Source of the DNA: Kalaharituber pfeilii
Taxonomy: Eukaryota; Ascomycota; Pezizomycetes; Pezizales; Pezizaceae
NCBI GenBank assembly: GCA_015179045.1
Contig: WHUZ01000132.1
Location: forward strand, 55,200 to 119,199
Direction: 5' to 3'
Length of the DNA stretch: 64,000 nt
This document shows positions 20,335 to 31,835 of this stretch, one piece after another. Position 1 is the first letter of the stretch. Each line of letters opens with the position of its first letter. The translations under genes were made by a program, and so were the position numbers. Below the pieces are notes generated by a model. That model searched no databases and was not told the DNA's origin. It saw nothing but the letters and a program-made list of their open reading frames with translations.

Positions 20335-21480
20335 TGTTACGGGCGTGAGGGGCTAGGCTCCGGTAGGCGCTGGAAGGCACTAGATGTTACGGCTACGGAG
20401 GTGTGTATATGGCGGGCCGGAGTCGCTACGGAGGTGTATATACTGCGGGCCGGAATGGCTACGGAGGTGTATATGCTGCAGGCCGGAATGGCTACGGAGG
20501 TGTATATACTGCGGGCCGGGAGGGCAGCTATTCGGCGTGGAGCGCGCAGCGGAGCGGAGCGGTTCACGGGCGTAATGAGGAAACGATAGGTTTCAGAGTT
20601 ATAGAGGACTTAGAACACCGCTTGTGTCTTGATTCTTTCAACCTTTTTTTTTTTTTTTTTTTTGTAAATCATTAATCGCTTGCCGCCCTATGGGCTATGG
20701 CGATAATTCTTTCAACTGTGCTATCGCCTGTGCTTAAATAGACTGAGCGCATCATATATGACTAGTCAAGCAAATAAAGAAATGACAATCCCTTAACAAT
20801 GCCAATAATCGTAACAAAGAAACATGCAAAAGTAGTACAGGCACAAGATAATCTATTATGTACTGTTGAAAAAGCCACAAAAAGCACAGCACCATTACAG
20901 AAAAAAAAATTATTGGACCGCTTAATGTCAATTACGTTCACTGCCAGCAATCATCCCTTCTTATAGCATAGTTCCTTCTCGGCTTAGGCAACTGCGTTCC
21001 ATTGGGTCCTCGCTACACATTGGCAGCAACCACACCAGACACCCTTAAGCATGGTACGGCATAGTGACTTAGAAGCATGATGAGTATGTATTCATATGCA
21101 TGTTATGAAGTATAGCAAGTGTGGTGGCAGCATAGCATGATAAGTATGTGTAGCATGGTGGAAGATTGAACGCAGTGGAGAGCGAGAGTGGATCAGTGCT
21201 AGGGGGGGAGCTATGGGAGTAGGAGCGTGGTGTATGGAGGGCCTCACGGTCGGGAGGCCAGTTTATGCTAGTAATATGTACTAATGCATGTGCGCATACA
21301 CCGAGTGCTTTACAAGTCCAAAGACCATGACACACACTTCCTTGGCACTTCCCTATTCGAAGGATAAAGAACCTTCTGCCAAGCCTCACGGGTGATCAGT
21401 CCGCTCTAACAGCATTGGTCTTACGAACAGTTCAGGGTAAGTGTTCCCCTAGTCGGGTAAGTCTTACCTTAGCCGTAACA
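20335..21480 (-). mobile_element. LTR copy 2 (minus), enlarged
   Basis: Ends TGTTACGG...CCGTAACA as in the solo LTR at 4665-5386 and aligned to it in reverse, including the GGCCGGAATGGCTACGGAGG tandem units. It carries a type A micro-insertion (20643-20705) and about 330 bp of extra sequence at about 20940-21270 that the 722-bp copy lacks. The flanking bases do not form a 5-bp duplication, so it may have been rearranged. Confidence 0.75.
20643..20705 (-). mobile_element. type A micro-insertion in LTR copy 2
   Basis: Poly(T) plus the complement of the A tail, between ATTCTTTCAAC at 20632-20642 and 20706-20716. Confidence 0.9.
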
Positions 21481-21755
21481 CAACCGGCAGCCCGGAAATG
21501 TACTGATCACACCCTAGCCGCCAGGTCCTAGTGTGAGTCGAGTCGGTGTCGAGTTTTGTAGCATACGTACATACTCGGCTCATACCAGCTCAGCTGCTGA
21601 GTAGTAGTTGTACATTACACATCGACTCAGTCACGCCGTACATACAACTCATACCAGCTCGCTCAGCAGCCGAGTTGAGTACGTTTTACGGCGTGACAAA
21701 CCGGCTCAACTCGCACTCGCTCAGAAAACCCGACTCAGAACTCACACCGAGTGCG
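21481..21755. repeat. CTCGG/CAGCT-rich imperfect repeats
   Basis: A run of GAGTCG, CTCAGC and CATACCAGCTC words, including two copies of CATACCAGCTC and inverted CAGCTGCTGAGT/CTCAGCAGCCGAG. It lies between two LTR copies. Noncoding. Confidence 0.5.
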
Positions 21756-22240
21756 AACGCTAAGACCGATGCTGATAGAGTGGACTGATCACCCGTTAAG
21801 CTTGGCAGAAGGTTCTTTGTCTTTCGAATAGGGTAGTGCTAAGGAAGTGTGTGCTACCGCATGGTAAGATCCTAGGATCGCCCTTGCACTCTGTATGCAC
21901 TTGGCTTATGAAGCTTTTACTGATATGCGCACATTATTTAGTACATATCACTATCTTACGTCTGTACTATTTTTGCATGTTTCTGTTACGTGTACCTGTT
22001 AACACATATATTGGCATTGATAAGGAATTGCTACTTTGTCAGTCATTTGTTCATTTGTTGACTAGTCATGTATGACGCGCTTAAGTCTATATAAGCGCTG
22101 CCTGGTGATAGCATAGTTAGAAGAAATCAAGACACTAGCGGTGTTCTATAAACTGTGGAACCTATCGTTTCCATTTTACCCCCGAGAACCGCTCCGCTCC
22201 GCTGCGCGCTGCACGCCGAACAGCTGCCCTTCGAGTCCGC
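21755..22240 (+). mobile_element. LTR copy 3 (plus), incomplete
   Basis: Aligns to the solo LTR from GACTGATCACCCGTTAAGCT through the TATA region (CTATATAAGCG, about 22087) to CGAACAGCTGCCCTTCG. Both ends are missing. The tandem 33-bp units are reduced to about one. Confidence 0.75.
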
Positions 22241-22409
22241 CGTATATATACCCTCCAGGCCGGTCCAGGCCAACCAGGCCAGTCCAGACTATTAAGACCA
22301 GCGTTTACCGAATTGTGTGAGTATTTAAATGAGTAGAATCTTCCATATATCTACAATTTTACACAGCAGCGGTCTACGAATTTAGTCAAGTATGTATCAT
22401 GTACCTATA

Positions 22410-22455
22410 TCCTCACCATAGCCCACAGGGTGACACGCGAGTAATGATATGAAAA
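22410..22455 (+). mobile_element. old type A tail
   Basis: CTCACCATAGCCCACAGGGTGACACGCGAG then TAATGATAT with a very short A run. The hairpin carries mutations, and I found no target duplication. This is an aged copy. Confidence 0.6.
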
Positions 22456-22565
22456 AGTCTGTAACACACTTTATATATACTAACAAATATTTTAGAAATG
22501 ACGGACCTTCCAGACAATACAATAGACGGGACTCAATTCTTTGATTCTTCTTTCTCTCAGCACCA

Positions 22566-22567
<2 letters not shown>

Positions 22568-22596
<29 letters not shown>

Positions 22597-22852
22597 CGTA
22601 ACCCCGCTTGCAGCGCCAAGCCATGACAGGGTCCCTGGGCAAGCCCTCAAAGCCCGGAGACAGGCTTAACAAACAAAGAAATTTCTATCTACTTCTAAAA
22701 CCTGATTCCAGAAACTTCCGGACAGTCCTTCCAGTTTCTGCATCAGGGAGGCTCCCCTATATATCTCCCCCTCTCCCCTCTCCCCTCTTCTCCACACCTT
22801 CGCAGTTTCCTCCACACCTTCGCAACCCGCAAATTTTCTCCCGGGTCGGCAA
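22568..22852 (-). mobile_element. 5'-truncated LINE copy (285 bp)
   Basis: Poly(T), then the complement of the long B tail, then the ORF2 C-terminus region (CCTTCCAGTTTCTGCATC parallels the zinc-motif region of LINE2). A perfect 13-bp duplication, TCTCAGCACCATC, lies at 22555-22567 and 22853-22865. This links tail B physically to LINE ORF2. Confidence 0.9.
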
Positions 22853-23174
22853 TCTCAGCACCATCGGTCAGTAAGGAAAAGCTCTTCCCCCATAAAATAC
22901 TCGATATATAATATCTCCTACTCTTCAGTACCCAAAAGCCAGTCTATCAATCACCCTGATCCAGTCTCCTACTTCAACACTCAGATCCTTCATAATATCA
23001 GTCTCCGTGGTGTTGAGGTTAGCATCGTGGTAATTCGGGACACGCACTGGCGCTAAGAGGCTTGCCAAGACCGCCATAGCGCGCGTTTGTGTTTTACCTT
23101 TTATGATAAGTGAGGTGAATACGGTAGCTAGCGTCACTTTAGTCTGGTCAACCAGACTAGCGTCACTTACACCT

Positions 23175-23215
23175 ACCTGCGTCCAGTCAAAAAAAGTGAC
23201 TGGATAGAGACATTT
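23175..23215. repeat. R5 hairpin repeat copy
   Basis: GTCCAGTCA...AGTGACTGGA followed by AGAGACATTTTGGCT, the same block as at about 1515-1548 and 34098-34136. It is preceded by a short palindrome, GTCTGGT/ACCAGAC, at about 23142-23157. Confidence 0.6.
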
Positions 23216-23224
23216 TGGCTTTCT

Positions 23225-23475
23225 CTTATAGACGGAAAAGCTGAATTGACTGACCCTTTCCTTCTAGATTTGGCCACTCGGACGATGGGGAATATATGGA
23301 TCATGCCGTACTTCAGATCTCAATTGAGTCCGCGCAGGCGACTCCTATCTATGCCCCATATGCTACCAGCAATTTGGCGATGCAAGCCTCCTTCTCCACT
23401 CCGATCTCGCTCTACCGTGGCTCCGTCCTCCAAACTTCCCACACCACCGACTCCAGAGCCAGTCGTTTTTGCAGC
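23225..23475. repeat. dispersed repeat R6
   Basis: About 250 bp near-identical in inverted orientation to 48960-49220 (GAATATATGGAT, CTCAATTGAGTCCGCGCAGG, CTATCTATGCCCCATATGC). One frame reads YLCPICYQQFGDASLLLH, suggestive of a zinc-finger fragment, but this is unproven. Confidence 0.6.
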
Positions 23476-24622
23476 TAAGTGAAATTACTGCTGAATAACG
23501 GGTTTTTTTTTCCTCTTCACAAACCCGCTTGAATGGGACCGCAAACAGGAAGACACGTGGGGTTATTGCGATGAGTTTAAGTCGTGAGTGTGTGTTGTTC
23601 TGTCGACTACAGGGAACAGGGATTGTGCTGGCGTCAAGCGCTGTTCCAGGCCACTCAGTCGCTGGCCACTCGGTAACGCTTTACCAGTAAACGATGAAAA
23701 ACAAGTCCAGATGTCCTATGACTGCTCCGCAAACGATCCATTAATAAATTCGGTTGATTAGGAATGGCCCAGAACTAGCTCGGTCACTATTGCTGCTTCA
23801 AAAAGTGTTCAGATGCTGCATATCCAACCAGACTAACTGCACATGTCGTATGCGCTATTCGCCGTTTGGATTGGTGACAAACATTAGGCTTTTGTACTCC
23901 TGTTTGCACCATTCCAAAACGCAAATAGCACATACGACTTATGTAGTGTCCGAATACCTTTTGAACCAGCGAGTACCCTCATCACAAACGAGCAGCATAA
24001 ACACAAGAACAAGGTAGTCTATAATTGTCGCCCGTTTTTTGGCGAACACTTAGACCGGATTTTATACGAAATACTTGCTAAATTCACACGTACCCTAACG
24101 CTCGTCATCTTTTTATCACTGTTATTTCTGTCAATCCTATGTTATCTCCCTATCGGACAGCAGAGCAATCCGATCGCCTGCATGCATGAGCAAGCCGTGA
24201 TCGATAAGGATACGAGGTGGCCCTTGTCTTGTACTCCACTCTACATACATCTGGGTGCCAAGAATGCGGGGTATTTCCAGGAGTGCAACCTCCGCAATAG
24301 CCTAGCGCTGTGGAGGAATTTCTTCAACGAGAGAGAACTTCTGTATTGCCAGTTTAGGTTGATCGGAGCGTCCAACCTCCCCTTTCTCACATATATACAG
24401 GACATACCGGATATAACCCCCCCTCCCGTTTCAGCAACAGCCCACTTCCGGCATCAACCCCCCTCCGTGATCCTCGCAACTCCCCTCTCCAGTAACAGCG
24501 TACGTGTACACCGCCACAGTGCCTCCACAGCCTGATTAATTGCAGCTATAGCAGCTATCGTGCTTCCACATAACTAGTGAGCACACAAACACCGCAGATT
24601 GCCATAACCACCTGTCCCCAAT
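23476..24622. other. upstream region of NLR-A, no gene seen
   Basis: About 1.1 kb without a convincing coding region; open frames here (for example 24182-24535) have no recognisable domain. It is presumably the 5' flank of NLR-A and has no counterpart upstream of NLR-B. Confidence 0.4.
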
Positions 24623-27600
24623 ATGTCCGAACAGAAGGAAAAGGGTGGGTTTGAAAGACACTTCATCAAGTATTGGGAAGGGGATAAATCTATGTTGTCC
24701 CCACCGGAGCGAGGCGAAAAACGTAGATCATGGTCCCCCTTGCGCAAAAATAAAACTCCAATTTCCGGCACCACAGCTTCCCCAGCAGCTTCATCCACCG
24801 AATGCACAAATGCTATTGCACAGCAGCTAGCACAGGGCAGTTCTAGTTCGGCTCACCCTAGTGGCTCTCAAGTGGCACTGGAGCCGGAAAATGTCTCGAT
24901 CCTTCCGGCAACTAAAGCGACAGCATCTGCGTTACCGCAAGGACCACATTTGCATCAGATGCGGAAGGAAATAGATGATGCCATTGAAGATCTGCGGTGC
25001 GCACAAGAAAAAACAAAACATGACAGATGGACGTACACCAATCGACACGGGGAGGAGGTCGAGGTGGCCAAACGTATTCAACGGATTCTGGAAGGTGCCG
25101 AAAAATATGCCAATATCGTGGATATTGCCATTCAACATAGTCCTGAGATAACTGCCCTGGTGTGGGCTGGGGCTAGAGCGATTTTAGCCGTACGTGCCAT
25201 TTCCCGGCTAACCCAAGACTGCAGGCTAACCAAGTCGTGAGATTGCCCTCAATTATCTACAATTTATGGAACGCCTAGAATTTGCCCTTGCGACGGTTGT
25301 AGAAAAAATTTCAGCATGCGAGTTCTATGAGCAAATTTGTGCAGATCTACCGAAATCAATGACAACGGATGACGCTTTCCAGAACACCCTGCAAACAGCT
25401 TTAAAGGAATTATATGATGCTGTATGGGCATTCACAAAGAAAGCGGGGGACTATTTCAAAGATTCTGCGTCAAGTGAGGACCCAACATTTCTAATGACAG
25501 CATATATTTTTGTACTAACTATGAGTCGTTGGCCATGTTGGGCATCTTTTCAAGCCGTTCCTGGTTGTCATGCAACCGCTGCTAGACGAAATAGCAGAGA
25601 AGGAGCAGGTTGTACGTGAATGCGCGAATAGGGCTACGATGCAGCGGACCAAAGGCAGGGTTATGAAAATTTTCGAACTGGGAATAAAGTACTAACTGCT
25701 GAGACAGAGCTATCGGTCAACATTCAGGAAGCGGAAACCCTTTGGGCACAAATCGCGAGAGACATGGCTCCTTTAACAAAGTTTGAAGGTGAGTTTTGTG
25801 AATTGGTGCTTATGAAGTGAGACAACATTTCAGCTAATACAGTTACAGAATTACTAAGCGTAACAAGCGAGAACCTCAGTGTTAGTAAAAGGATGGACAT
25901 GAGGCTGCAGAGGATTGAGGATCGCCTCGCACCTGAGAATGTCACAGCATTAGGTAAGTTTAGCTACTATAAACTCGCGTAGTACTGTGGAGAAGCTCAT
26001 AAGTCACATGAATCTTACTGATGTTCCTTAGAAACCCATCAGCGCGAGGTTCTAGGAATGTCACTCGATGAAAGTCTGTTGCGGCTAAAAGACGACTATT
26101 TAACAGAGCATGAGATGGAAGAATTCCAGTATAGTCTCTACGTTCCTGTGGAGGCAACAGAACAGCCCTATGCCGACGAGCGGGTTGATTTGTTGCAGTG
26201 TGTTCAGGACTTCATACGAGGAACAAAACAGATTTGCCTTATCCAAGGATCAGCCGGGTCAGGGAAGTCTACATTCAACCATTACCTAGCCCGTCACCTG
26301 TGGTCTGAATATGAACGGGCATCAAAGCAGACCGAAGCCGCAATACCATTATTTATATCCCTCACAAGCATCGTCAGCTCCAAACCGGACAGCGAAGATC
26401 TAATTGCTTCCTACTTCTCGGACAGAGACTTTACTGAACAAGACATCAATCTAGCCCGTCGTACACGGCGATTTGTTTTCATGCTTGATGGCTATGATGA
26501 GATTGAGCGGCGCGACTGTAACTTCTACGCTAAAAATAAGCTGTCTCGATGGAAAGCGAAGATTATCATTACAAGTCGACCGGAATACTTAGGTTCCGGC
26601 TATCACAGCAAGTTCCATCCCCCAAACAGACGTGATCTTCTGCAGGAATACTGGTTGGCACCATTTTCAACCGACACTATCAAGAGCTACATTTCTGGTT
26701 TCCTTCAGGCGAAACCCACAGGCAGACCAGCCATCGATTACGAAGCTTATCTGACACAGCCAGAAATACGTGACATGATCAGCAATCCTTTCCTTCTTCG
26801 AATGATTATGACAGTTGAGCCATCAATGGATCATGAATTTCTCATAAATCGAGTTGATTTGTACAAACGATTTTTTGGGCATTGTCTGGCCAAAGCACAA
26901 TCTCGGCTCGACAACATACAACTAACCAGTGATCAGCGTCGGATATTCCAGCGGCTGTGTGACGAGACTTTTAGCGATCATGCGGAGCAGTTTTGTCGGG
27001 ACTTTGCAATGGAGCTGTACCGCCACAAAGCCGTTGAAGTAACTTATCGCCCGGGGACTGCAAGAGGTAGCTCAGCTGGCGAGGGGGATTCTAAGTGGCA
27101 AAATTTCCTAGGCAACGATGACGAACGGACCCGGCTCCTCCGCTTTAGCGCCCCGCTCACGCGTCATGGGCAGTCGTATAGGTTTTTACACAAGTCGCTC
27201 CGTGACTATCTGATTGCTCAATCACTTTGGGAAGATCCCTTGCTTGCGCAATGTGCAGCGAAAGCCCTCCTTAACGAATTCTTCATTGTTGAGGACCCCG
27301 GTGTCCTTGACTTCGTAGTTGAGCAAGCAACGCTGGAGCATGAATTGCAGCAAAAGTTGTTGCAATATGTCGAGAAATCTAAAACAGATGACTTGGTAGT
27401 TCAGGGCGCCGCTAACGCACTCACAGTCCTTGTAAAAAGTGGAATGAGGTTCAGTGGGTATGACCTACGCGGCATACAAGTCCCTAGAGCTGACTTGCGT
27501 TTTGGCTGGTTTGATGGGGCCCAGCTGCAGGGCTCCGATTTGCGGCATCTGCGGTTACAGGGCGCGTGGCTTAGAGGTGCCAACTTGAGTGAATCTAAAA

Positions 27601-28900
27601 TGGCTGGCGTATGGTTTGGTGAGCGGCCTGCCATTGGCGGATCGATAGTGAGCTCTTGGGAGACTATGGCTTGCTACTCACCAGATGGGCGGCTGGCCGT
27701 TCGAGCGTTTGCAAAAGACTTCCGCAGCGGTATTGTGCAACTTAGCCTGTGGTCCATTGTAGAAGAAAAATTGATGAAGAAGACTGTGTTGGATTTTCAC
27801 ATGGACTTCTCTAAAATGGGCGGCATGGCAATCTCCCCCAATCCCGATGTGGCACTGTTAGTGGTATGGCAGTCTGACAAACTGGTTTTGCTTTCACTTC
27901 CAGAACTAGAAGTTGTGCACCGTTATTCTGCAGTGAATGGTGACGTTATCTGTGAGATCGGCTTCTCCCCAGACGGCAAATTGCTTGCAATGGCAAGAGG
28001 AGTCCATTCTCCTTACGACACCTTGTTAGGAGACTATTCCGACACTAGACTCGGCAACCTGGATGTACAATTCTTATCACTACCGGAACTGACCACAGTG
28101 CAACACCAGACCCTCTTGGCGGAAATCCCGGCGAGGAACATTGGCGCAATCTTGTCCTCGGACTTTGCTGTAACCTTCTCCCCTGACCTTCAACACATCG
28201 CTTTCGTGTATCGCGACGCCGACAATAAGCTTAAGATTCAGCTGAACTCCACTATCAAAACGCGAAATGTGGTTTATATCGGTTGTCTGTCAGACATTGA
28301 TCCCACAGCTCACGAATGGGAAAGAGCACGGAGAATATTACCACACCACTGCCTGGTCTTCTCACCTGACGGTGAATTACTTGCCTTCGCGGTCTCACTG
28401 AAGCTGCATGTGCGGTCGGTAACGCATCGCCGACATGTCCATACTTTTGAGCTGAAGACACCTGCAATTCGCTACAGTTTCTCTCCCGATGGCAGGCTAC
28501 TAGCAGTGGCATTTAGGAATGGGCAAACATTGGTTTTTTCAATTTCGCATAGACGGCTTGTGAGCATTTCTCAAGGGTTGCCATATCCCATAGCAATGCA
28601 TTGGCTGAATAACGAAATGCTCAGTCAAATAGACAGCAGCGCTATTTACGCATGGTCTATAATAGCCTCTGGAGAATCCCACAATACCGCTGTCACCAAT
28701 CGGAAATCTGACATGCTTCTGGCAACTCAATCCGGGGATGAAATAAAATTGTCCCCCGATGGCAAGCTCCTGGCATCAGGCAATACTGGCGCTGTTCACC
28801 TCTGGTCAGTTGACTCCTTGAGTCTTCACCATACATTCTCGATACCTTCAGTTTCTGTGACAAAAGTGGAATTCTCCCCAGACGGCAAATTCCTGGTATC

Positions 28901-30315
28901 TTTTTTTTTTTTTTTTTTTTTTTAATATCAATACTCGCTTGCCGCCCTAAGGGCTATGGCGAGGGTTTTTATTAAAAAACTCCAAAAAGAACGAAAGAAG
29001 TAAGCAACTTTAAATACATGATGCCCGCGGTTTACATAGTGTTGCGGGGGGAGCGGCCAGTCCGTCTCATCTCCTTCCTCATCTCCGTCCCCTATCCGCC
29101 TCGTACTGGCTCACTTTCAACCATCTTCCTCCGAGTCGCACCTTGTCGATGTCCTGTTGGTCTTCCAGATAAACCACTATGGAGCTCGTCTTCTTCCCCT
29201 CTCCAACTAGTAGGTCCTTCTTTCTCAACCAACGGATCCCAACCACCTTCTTCAGGTCCTTGTTGTCTGCAACCAGCCATCGTTGTACGTTCCCCAGATC
29301 CTTCCTCAATGCTACCCCATGTACAACGATTCCAGTCTTGACAGAGGTCTTGGTGGTGGCACGGTGTCGCCGGAACGCTTCTTGCTGGGTCGGAAGCTTC
29401 CGTCTTGGCTTGTGTGGCGACGGTGGTGGTGTGTTCGGTGATGATGGTGCCGGCACCGGTGGCGGCGATGGCTGTGGTGCCGGTGCGGGTGACGGCGGTG
29501 CGGGTGGTGGTGCTCCCGAAGCTGCGATCTTTTTTGCCTCCTCATCGCTGAGTCGGCGTTTTATTTCGTAGGGCTGATTGGGAGCGGGCGTCTTCCCCTT
29601 CCTCTTCCTGTTGCCGGAGGTGTTGCCGTCACGTGGCACAGGTGGGTCCGCCTTTTCCTTCCCCTTCCGGTCGGCGGGTGGCGCCGGCGGGATGTCTATG
29701 CACGTGATGGGGCTGGGCCCCAGAGGCTGTGCTGGTGGAGGTGGTGGCGGCGGTGGCGGCGGCGGTGGAGGTGGTGATGGCTCCGTGTGTACACACGTGA
29801 TGGGGCTAAGCCCCAGCTTCTGTGGTGAAGGTCGTGGTGGAGCCAGGTGAGGGTAGGGGGCGGGTTTGCCATGGTCGTCGAAGGTGATCCCGAGGTAGTC
29901 TCCCTTCTTCGGGGGTTCAGCCGCAGCATTCTCTCCCCACATGTTCCGTTTCCAGTATTCGACGAGGGTTTCGAAAAAGGCTTCCTTCTCCTCGTCTCTC
30001 ATGGCCGTCCAAGCCCGGGGCCTCCTAGCCGGTGTCGGTGGGTACCTCCCCTTTGGCGGCATGCTTATTGGCTTATGCGTGTGGGGCTTGGCGCCGGGGT
30101 GGTGTGGTGGCAACGGGGTGTTGAGCTGAAGATTCCTCGCGATTTTGCCCCTCGGGGGAAAACCGCAGATTCGGGTATTTGGGAAAGAAAATTAGATCAA
30201 AGTGCTCAGCGCGCTGAGAACTTTCGATCTATGTAGGTTTCAGCGGGGGGAGCGTTGTGGTTGTGGAGTCGCTTCCAAACGCTCGTCCTATGGTGGTTGT
30301 TGTCGGTGGTACCTG
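28901..30315 (-). mobile_element. gag-only retroelement copy 4, complete
   Basis: 1415 bp with a perfect 13-bp target duplication, AATTCCTGGTATC, at 28888-28900 and 30316-30328, inside the WD40 region of NLR-A. Order in element sense: 5' UTR starting CAGGTACCACCGACAACAAC with the hairpin CTCAGCGCGCTGAG (30205-30218), one intact ORF, about 110 bp of 3' UTR, type A hairpin tail, poly(A). There is no endonuclease, RT or RNase H. The clean duplication and intact ORF indicate a recent insertion by a LINE in trans. Confidence 0.9.
29079..30113 (-). CDS. ORF1-like protein of gag-only element (344 aa)
   Basis: An intact 344-codon frame. Residues 1-75: basic start, then a helical segment EEKEAFFETLVEYWKRNMW. 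Residues 75-250: Pro-rich linker with a run of about 14 prolines, a KGKEK-type basic patch and a helical RRLSDEEAKKIA. Residues 260-344: globular domain with IVVHGVALRKDLGNVQRWL, GIRWLRKKDLLV, KKTSSIVVYLEDQ and VRLGGRWLKVSQYE, ending in RGRR. The last domain is conserved in all five copies and looks like a nucleic-acid-binding fold of LINE ORF1 proteins (inference). It has no CCHC knuckles, unlike L1 and LINE2 ORF1, so it comes from a different ORF1 lineage. It would act as an RNP protein for its own RNA. Confidence 0.75.
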   Translation of the reverse strand: MPPHHPGAKPHTHKPISMPPKGRYPPTPARRPRAWTAMRDEEKEAFFETLVEYWKRNMWGENAAAEPPKKGDYLGITFDDHGKPAPYPHLAPPRPSPQKLGLSPITCVHTEPSPPPPPPPPPPPPPPAQPLGPSPITCIDIPPAPPADRKGKEKADPPVPRDGNTSGNRKRKGKTPAPNQPYEIKRRLSDEEAKKIAASGAPPPAPPSPAPAPQPSPPPVPAPSSPNTPPPSPHKPRRKLPTQQEAFRRHRATTKTSVKTGIVVHGVALRKDLGNVQRWLVADNKDLKKVVGIRWLRKKDLLVGEGKKTSSIVVYLEDQQDIDKVRLGGRWLKVSQYEADRGRR

Positions 30316-30707
30316 AATTCCTGGTATCATGCAGCTTCACTGATGGTTCTGGGGCCACCGTTCACCTCTGGTCAGTTGACTCCTTGAGCCTGCACCATAC
30401 ATTCGCGACACCTAGTAACTCAGAATCTGTATATATGCATTTCTCCAAAGATGGAAAGCGACTTCTATTAAACTACTCTATCGAAAACACAGATTACAGC
30501 CAGTCACTTGACTACTCTATGAGGCTGCACTACCACGCATTTATGTCTTTTCCTAGATTTAGTCTTCGGGCATTCTCCCCAGATGGCAAGCTCATTGCAT
30601 TACGCAGTGACCCCGGTCACTTCCCTACTGGTTCACCTCGGTATAAATCCTACACTTTTTCACTTTTGTCACTTGACTCCTTAAGCCTACTCCATGAATT
30701 CCCTGGG

Positions 30708-30765
30708 CCCTGCCATGGCGAACGGCTACAAGCGGGGTCACGTGAAATAAAAAAAAAAAAAAAAA
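30708..30765 (+). mobile_element. type B micro-insertion in NLR-A
   Basis: CCCTGCCATGGCGAACGGC...GCGGGGTCACGTGAAAT plus poly(A), between TGAATTCCCTGGG at 30695-30707 and 30766-30778 (perfect). NLR-B lacks it, so the empty site is directly visible. Confidence 0.97.
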
Positions 30766-31747
30766 TGAATTCCCTGGGGGACTACCACAATCTCGTGACT
30801 GGAGTTACTCGTTTGTAAGGTTCTCCCCAGATGGCAAACTTCTTGCAATTTGTCACTTTGACTCCTTGTCCCTCTGGTCAGTTGACTCCTTGAGCCTACT
30901 CCTTGAATTCACTAGCACACTATCATCGGATATACAGTTCTCTCCGGATGGCAAGCTCCTTGCATTTTGCAGCCATGGCTCCTTGCTCCTCTGGTCAGTT
31001 GACTCCTTGAGCATGCACCATACATTCAAGCTACCTTCGGGCCCAGATTACCGCACAGAAGACTGCATCAGATTCTCTCCAGATAGCAAGCATCTCGCAA
31101 TAAAATGCCTGCACGAAGTGACCGTGTTTCAACTCTGGCCAATTGATGATGTGAGGTTTTACCACAGCTTCCAAGGACATTTAAATCGAGTTACGTGTCT
31201 GGAATTCTCTCCAGATAGCACGCTCCTTGTGTCATCCAGTGGACACGAAACCGTTCGCATCTGGTCCATTCGTTATAAAAAGCAATTAGCATTGTTAAGA
31301 CACCCTTGCAGGTGCGAGCGTGTCGTTTGGGCCACATCAGCACGCCTGGCCACAACCGATGATGCAGAAGTATTCAGAATATGGAATGTCAGTACAAGTT
31401 TGTCGGATCCTGCCTCAGTGGATGTTACATGCATATGGTCCACACCATATTATAAACTTTTTGTAGCAGATCTTCACTTGCAGGGTGTGACCGATCTTGA
31501 TTCGGAGAATGTTCGGCTGCTAAAGCAGCGTGGAGCAATCTTGGATGGAGAAGTCTGGCAAAGAATCAAAGGGAAAGTCAATTTGAAGATGGGAATGGTA
31601 CTTCCGAAGAGTATAAGGCTGGTACTGAGAACGAGGAGCCGGAGCTTTTAGAGTCTCAATTACGCAACATTTCATTTTCTTTTGTAACATGAAGACTCCT
31701 TATTGATTTTTATTTTTTATTTTATTTTTATTTTATTTTTATTTTCA

Positions 31748-31749
<2 letters not shown>

Positions 31750-31781
<32 letters not shown>

Positions 31782-31835
31782 CTTTCTATTTTCATTACTC
31801 GCATGCTGCGCTGTGGGCTATGGCGAGGTCTCCTT
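31750..31835 (-). mobile_element. old type A tail shared by both NLR loci
   Basis: Long poly(T) with TTTTATTTT blocks, then the complement of an A tail with a diverged hairpin (TCGCATGCTGCGCTGTGGGC). The orthologous insertion lies at about 40555-40625, so it predates the NLR duplication. Confidence 0.8.

Larger units (their letters stand above)
24623..31651 (+). pseudogene. NLR-A: NACHT, pentapeptide and WD40 receptor, split by insertions
   Basis: Fungal NOD-like receptor. Exons: 24623-25189, 25242-25473, 25526-25659, 25704-25788, 25834-25953 and 26032 onward (introns 44-78 nt; all junctions keep the frame). The N-terminal ~330 residues are helical with an ALVWAGARAIL motif like fungal STAND N-terminal domains. 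NACHT: Walker A GSAGSGKS near 26250, Walker B FVFMLDGYDE, IIITSRPEYL. Pentapeptide-like repeats follow (ADLRFGWFDGAQLQGSDL...), then ten or more WD40 units (FSPDGKLLA...LWSVDSLSL). The reading frame is cut at 28900 by a gag-only element and at 30707 by a micro-insertion. Removing neither is needed to see that the flanking frames are otherwise open. The C-terminus differs from NLR-B because of a small deletion near 31555. Such proteins act in non-self recognition or cell death. Confidence 0.85.

Noticed and set aside
20643..20705. Candidate tRNA-derived SINE
   Set aside because: Tails A and B have no A-box/B-box promoter or tRNA fold, and tail B is contiguous with LINE ORF2 at 22568-22852 and in LINE2, so these are LINE 3' ends.
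29578..29850. Glycine-rich open frame on the plus strand
   Set aside because: It is antisense to the proline-rich linker of the gag-only ORF at 29079-30113.
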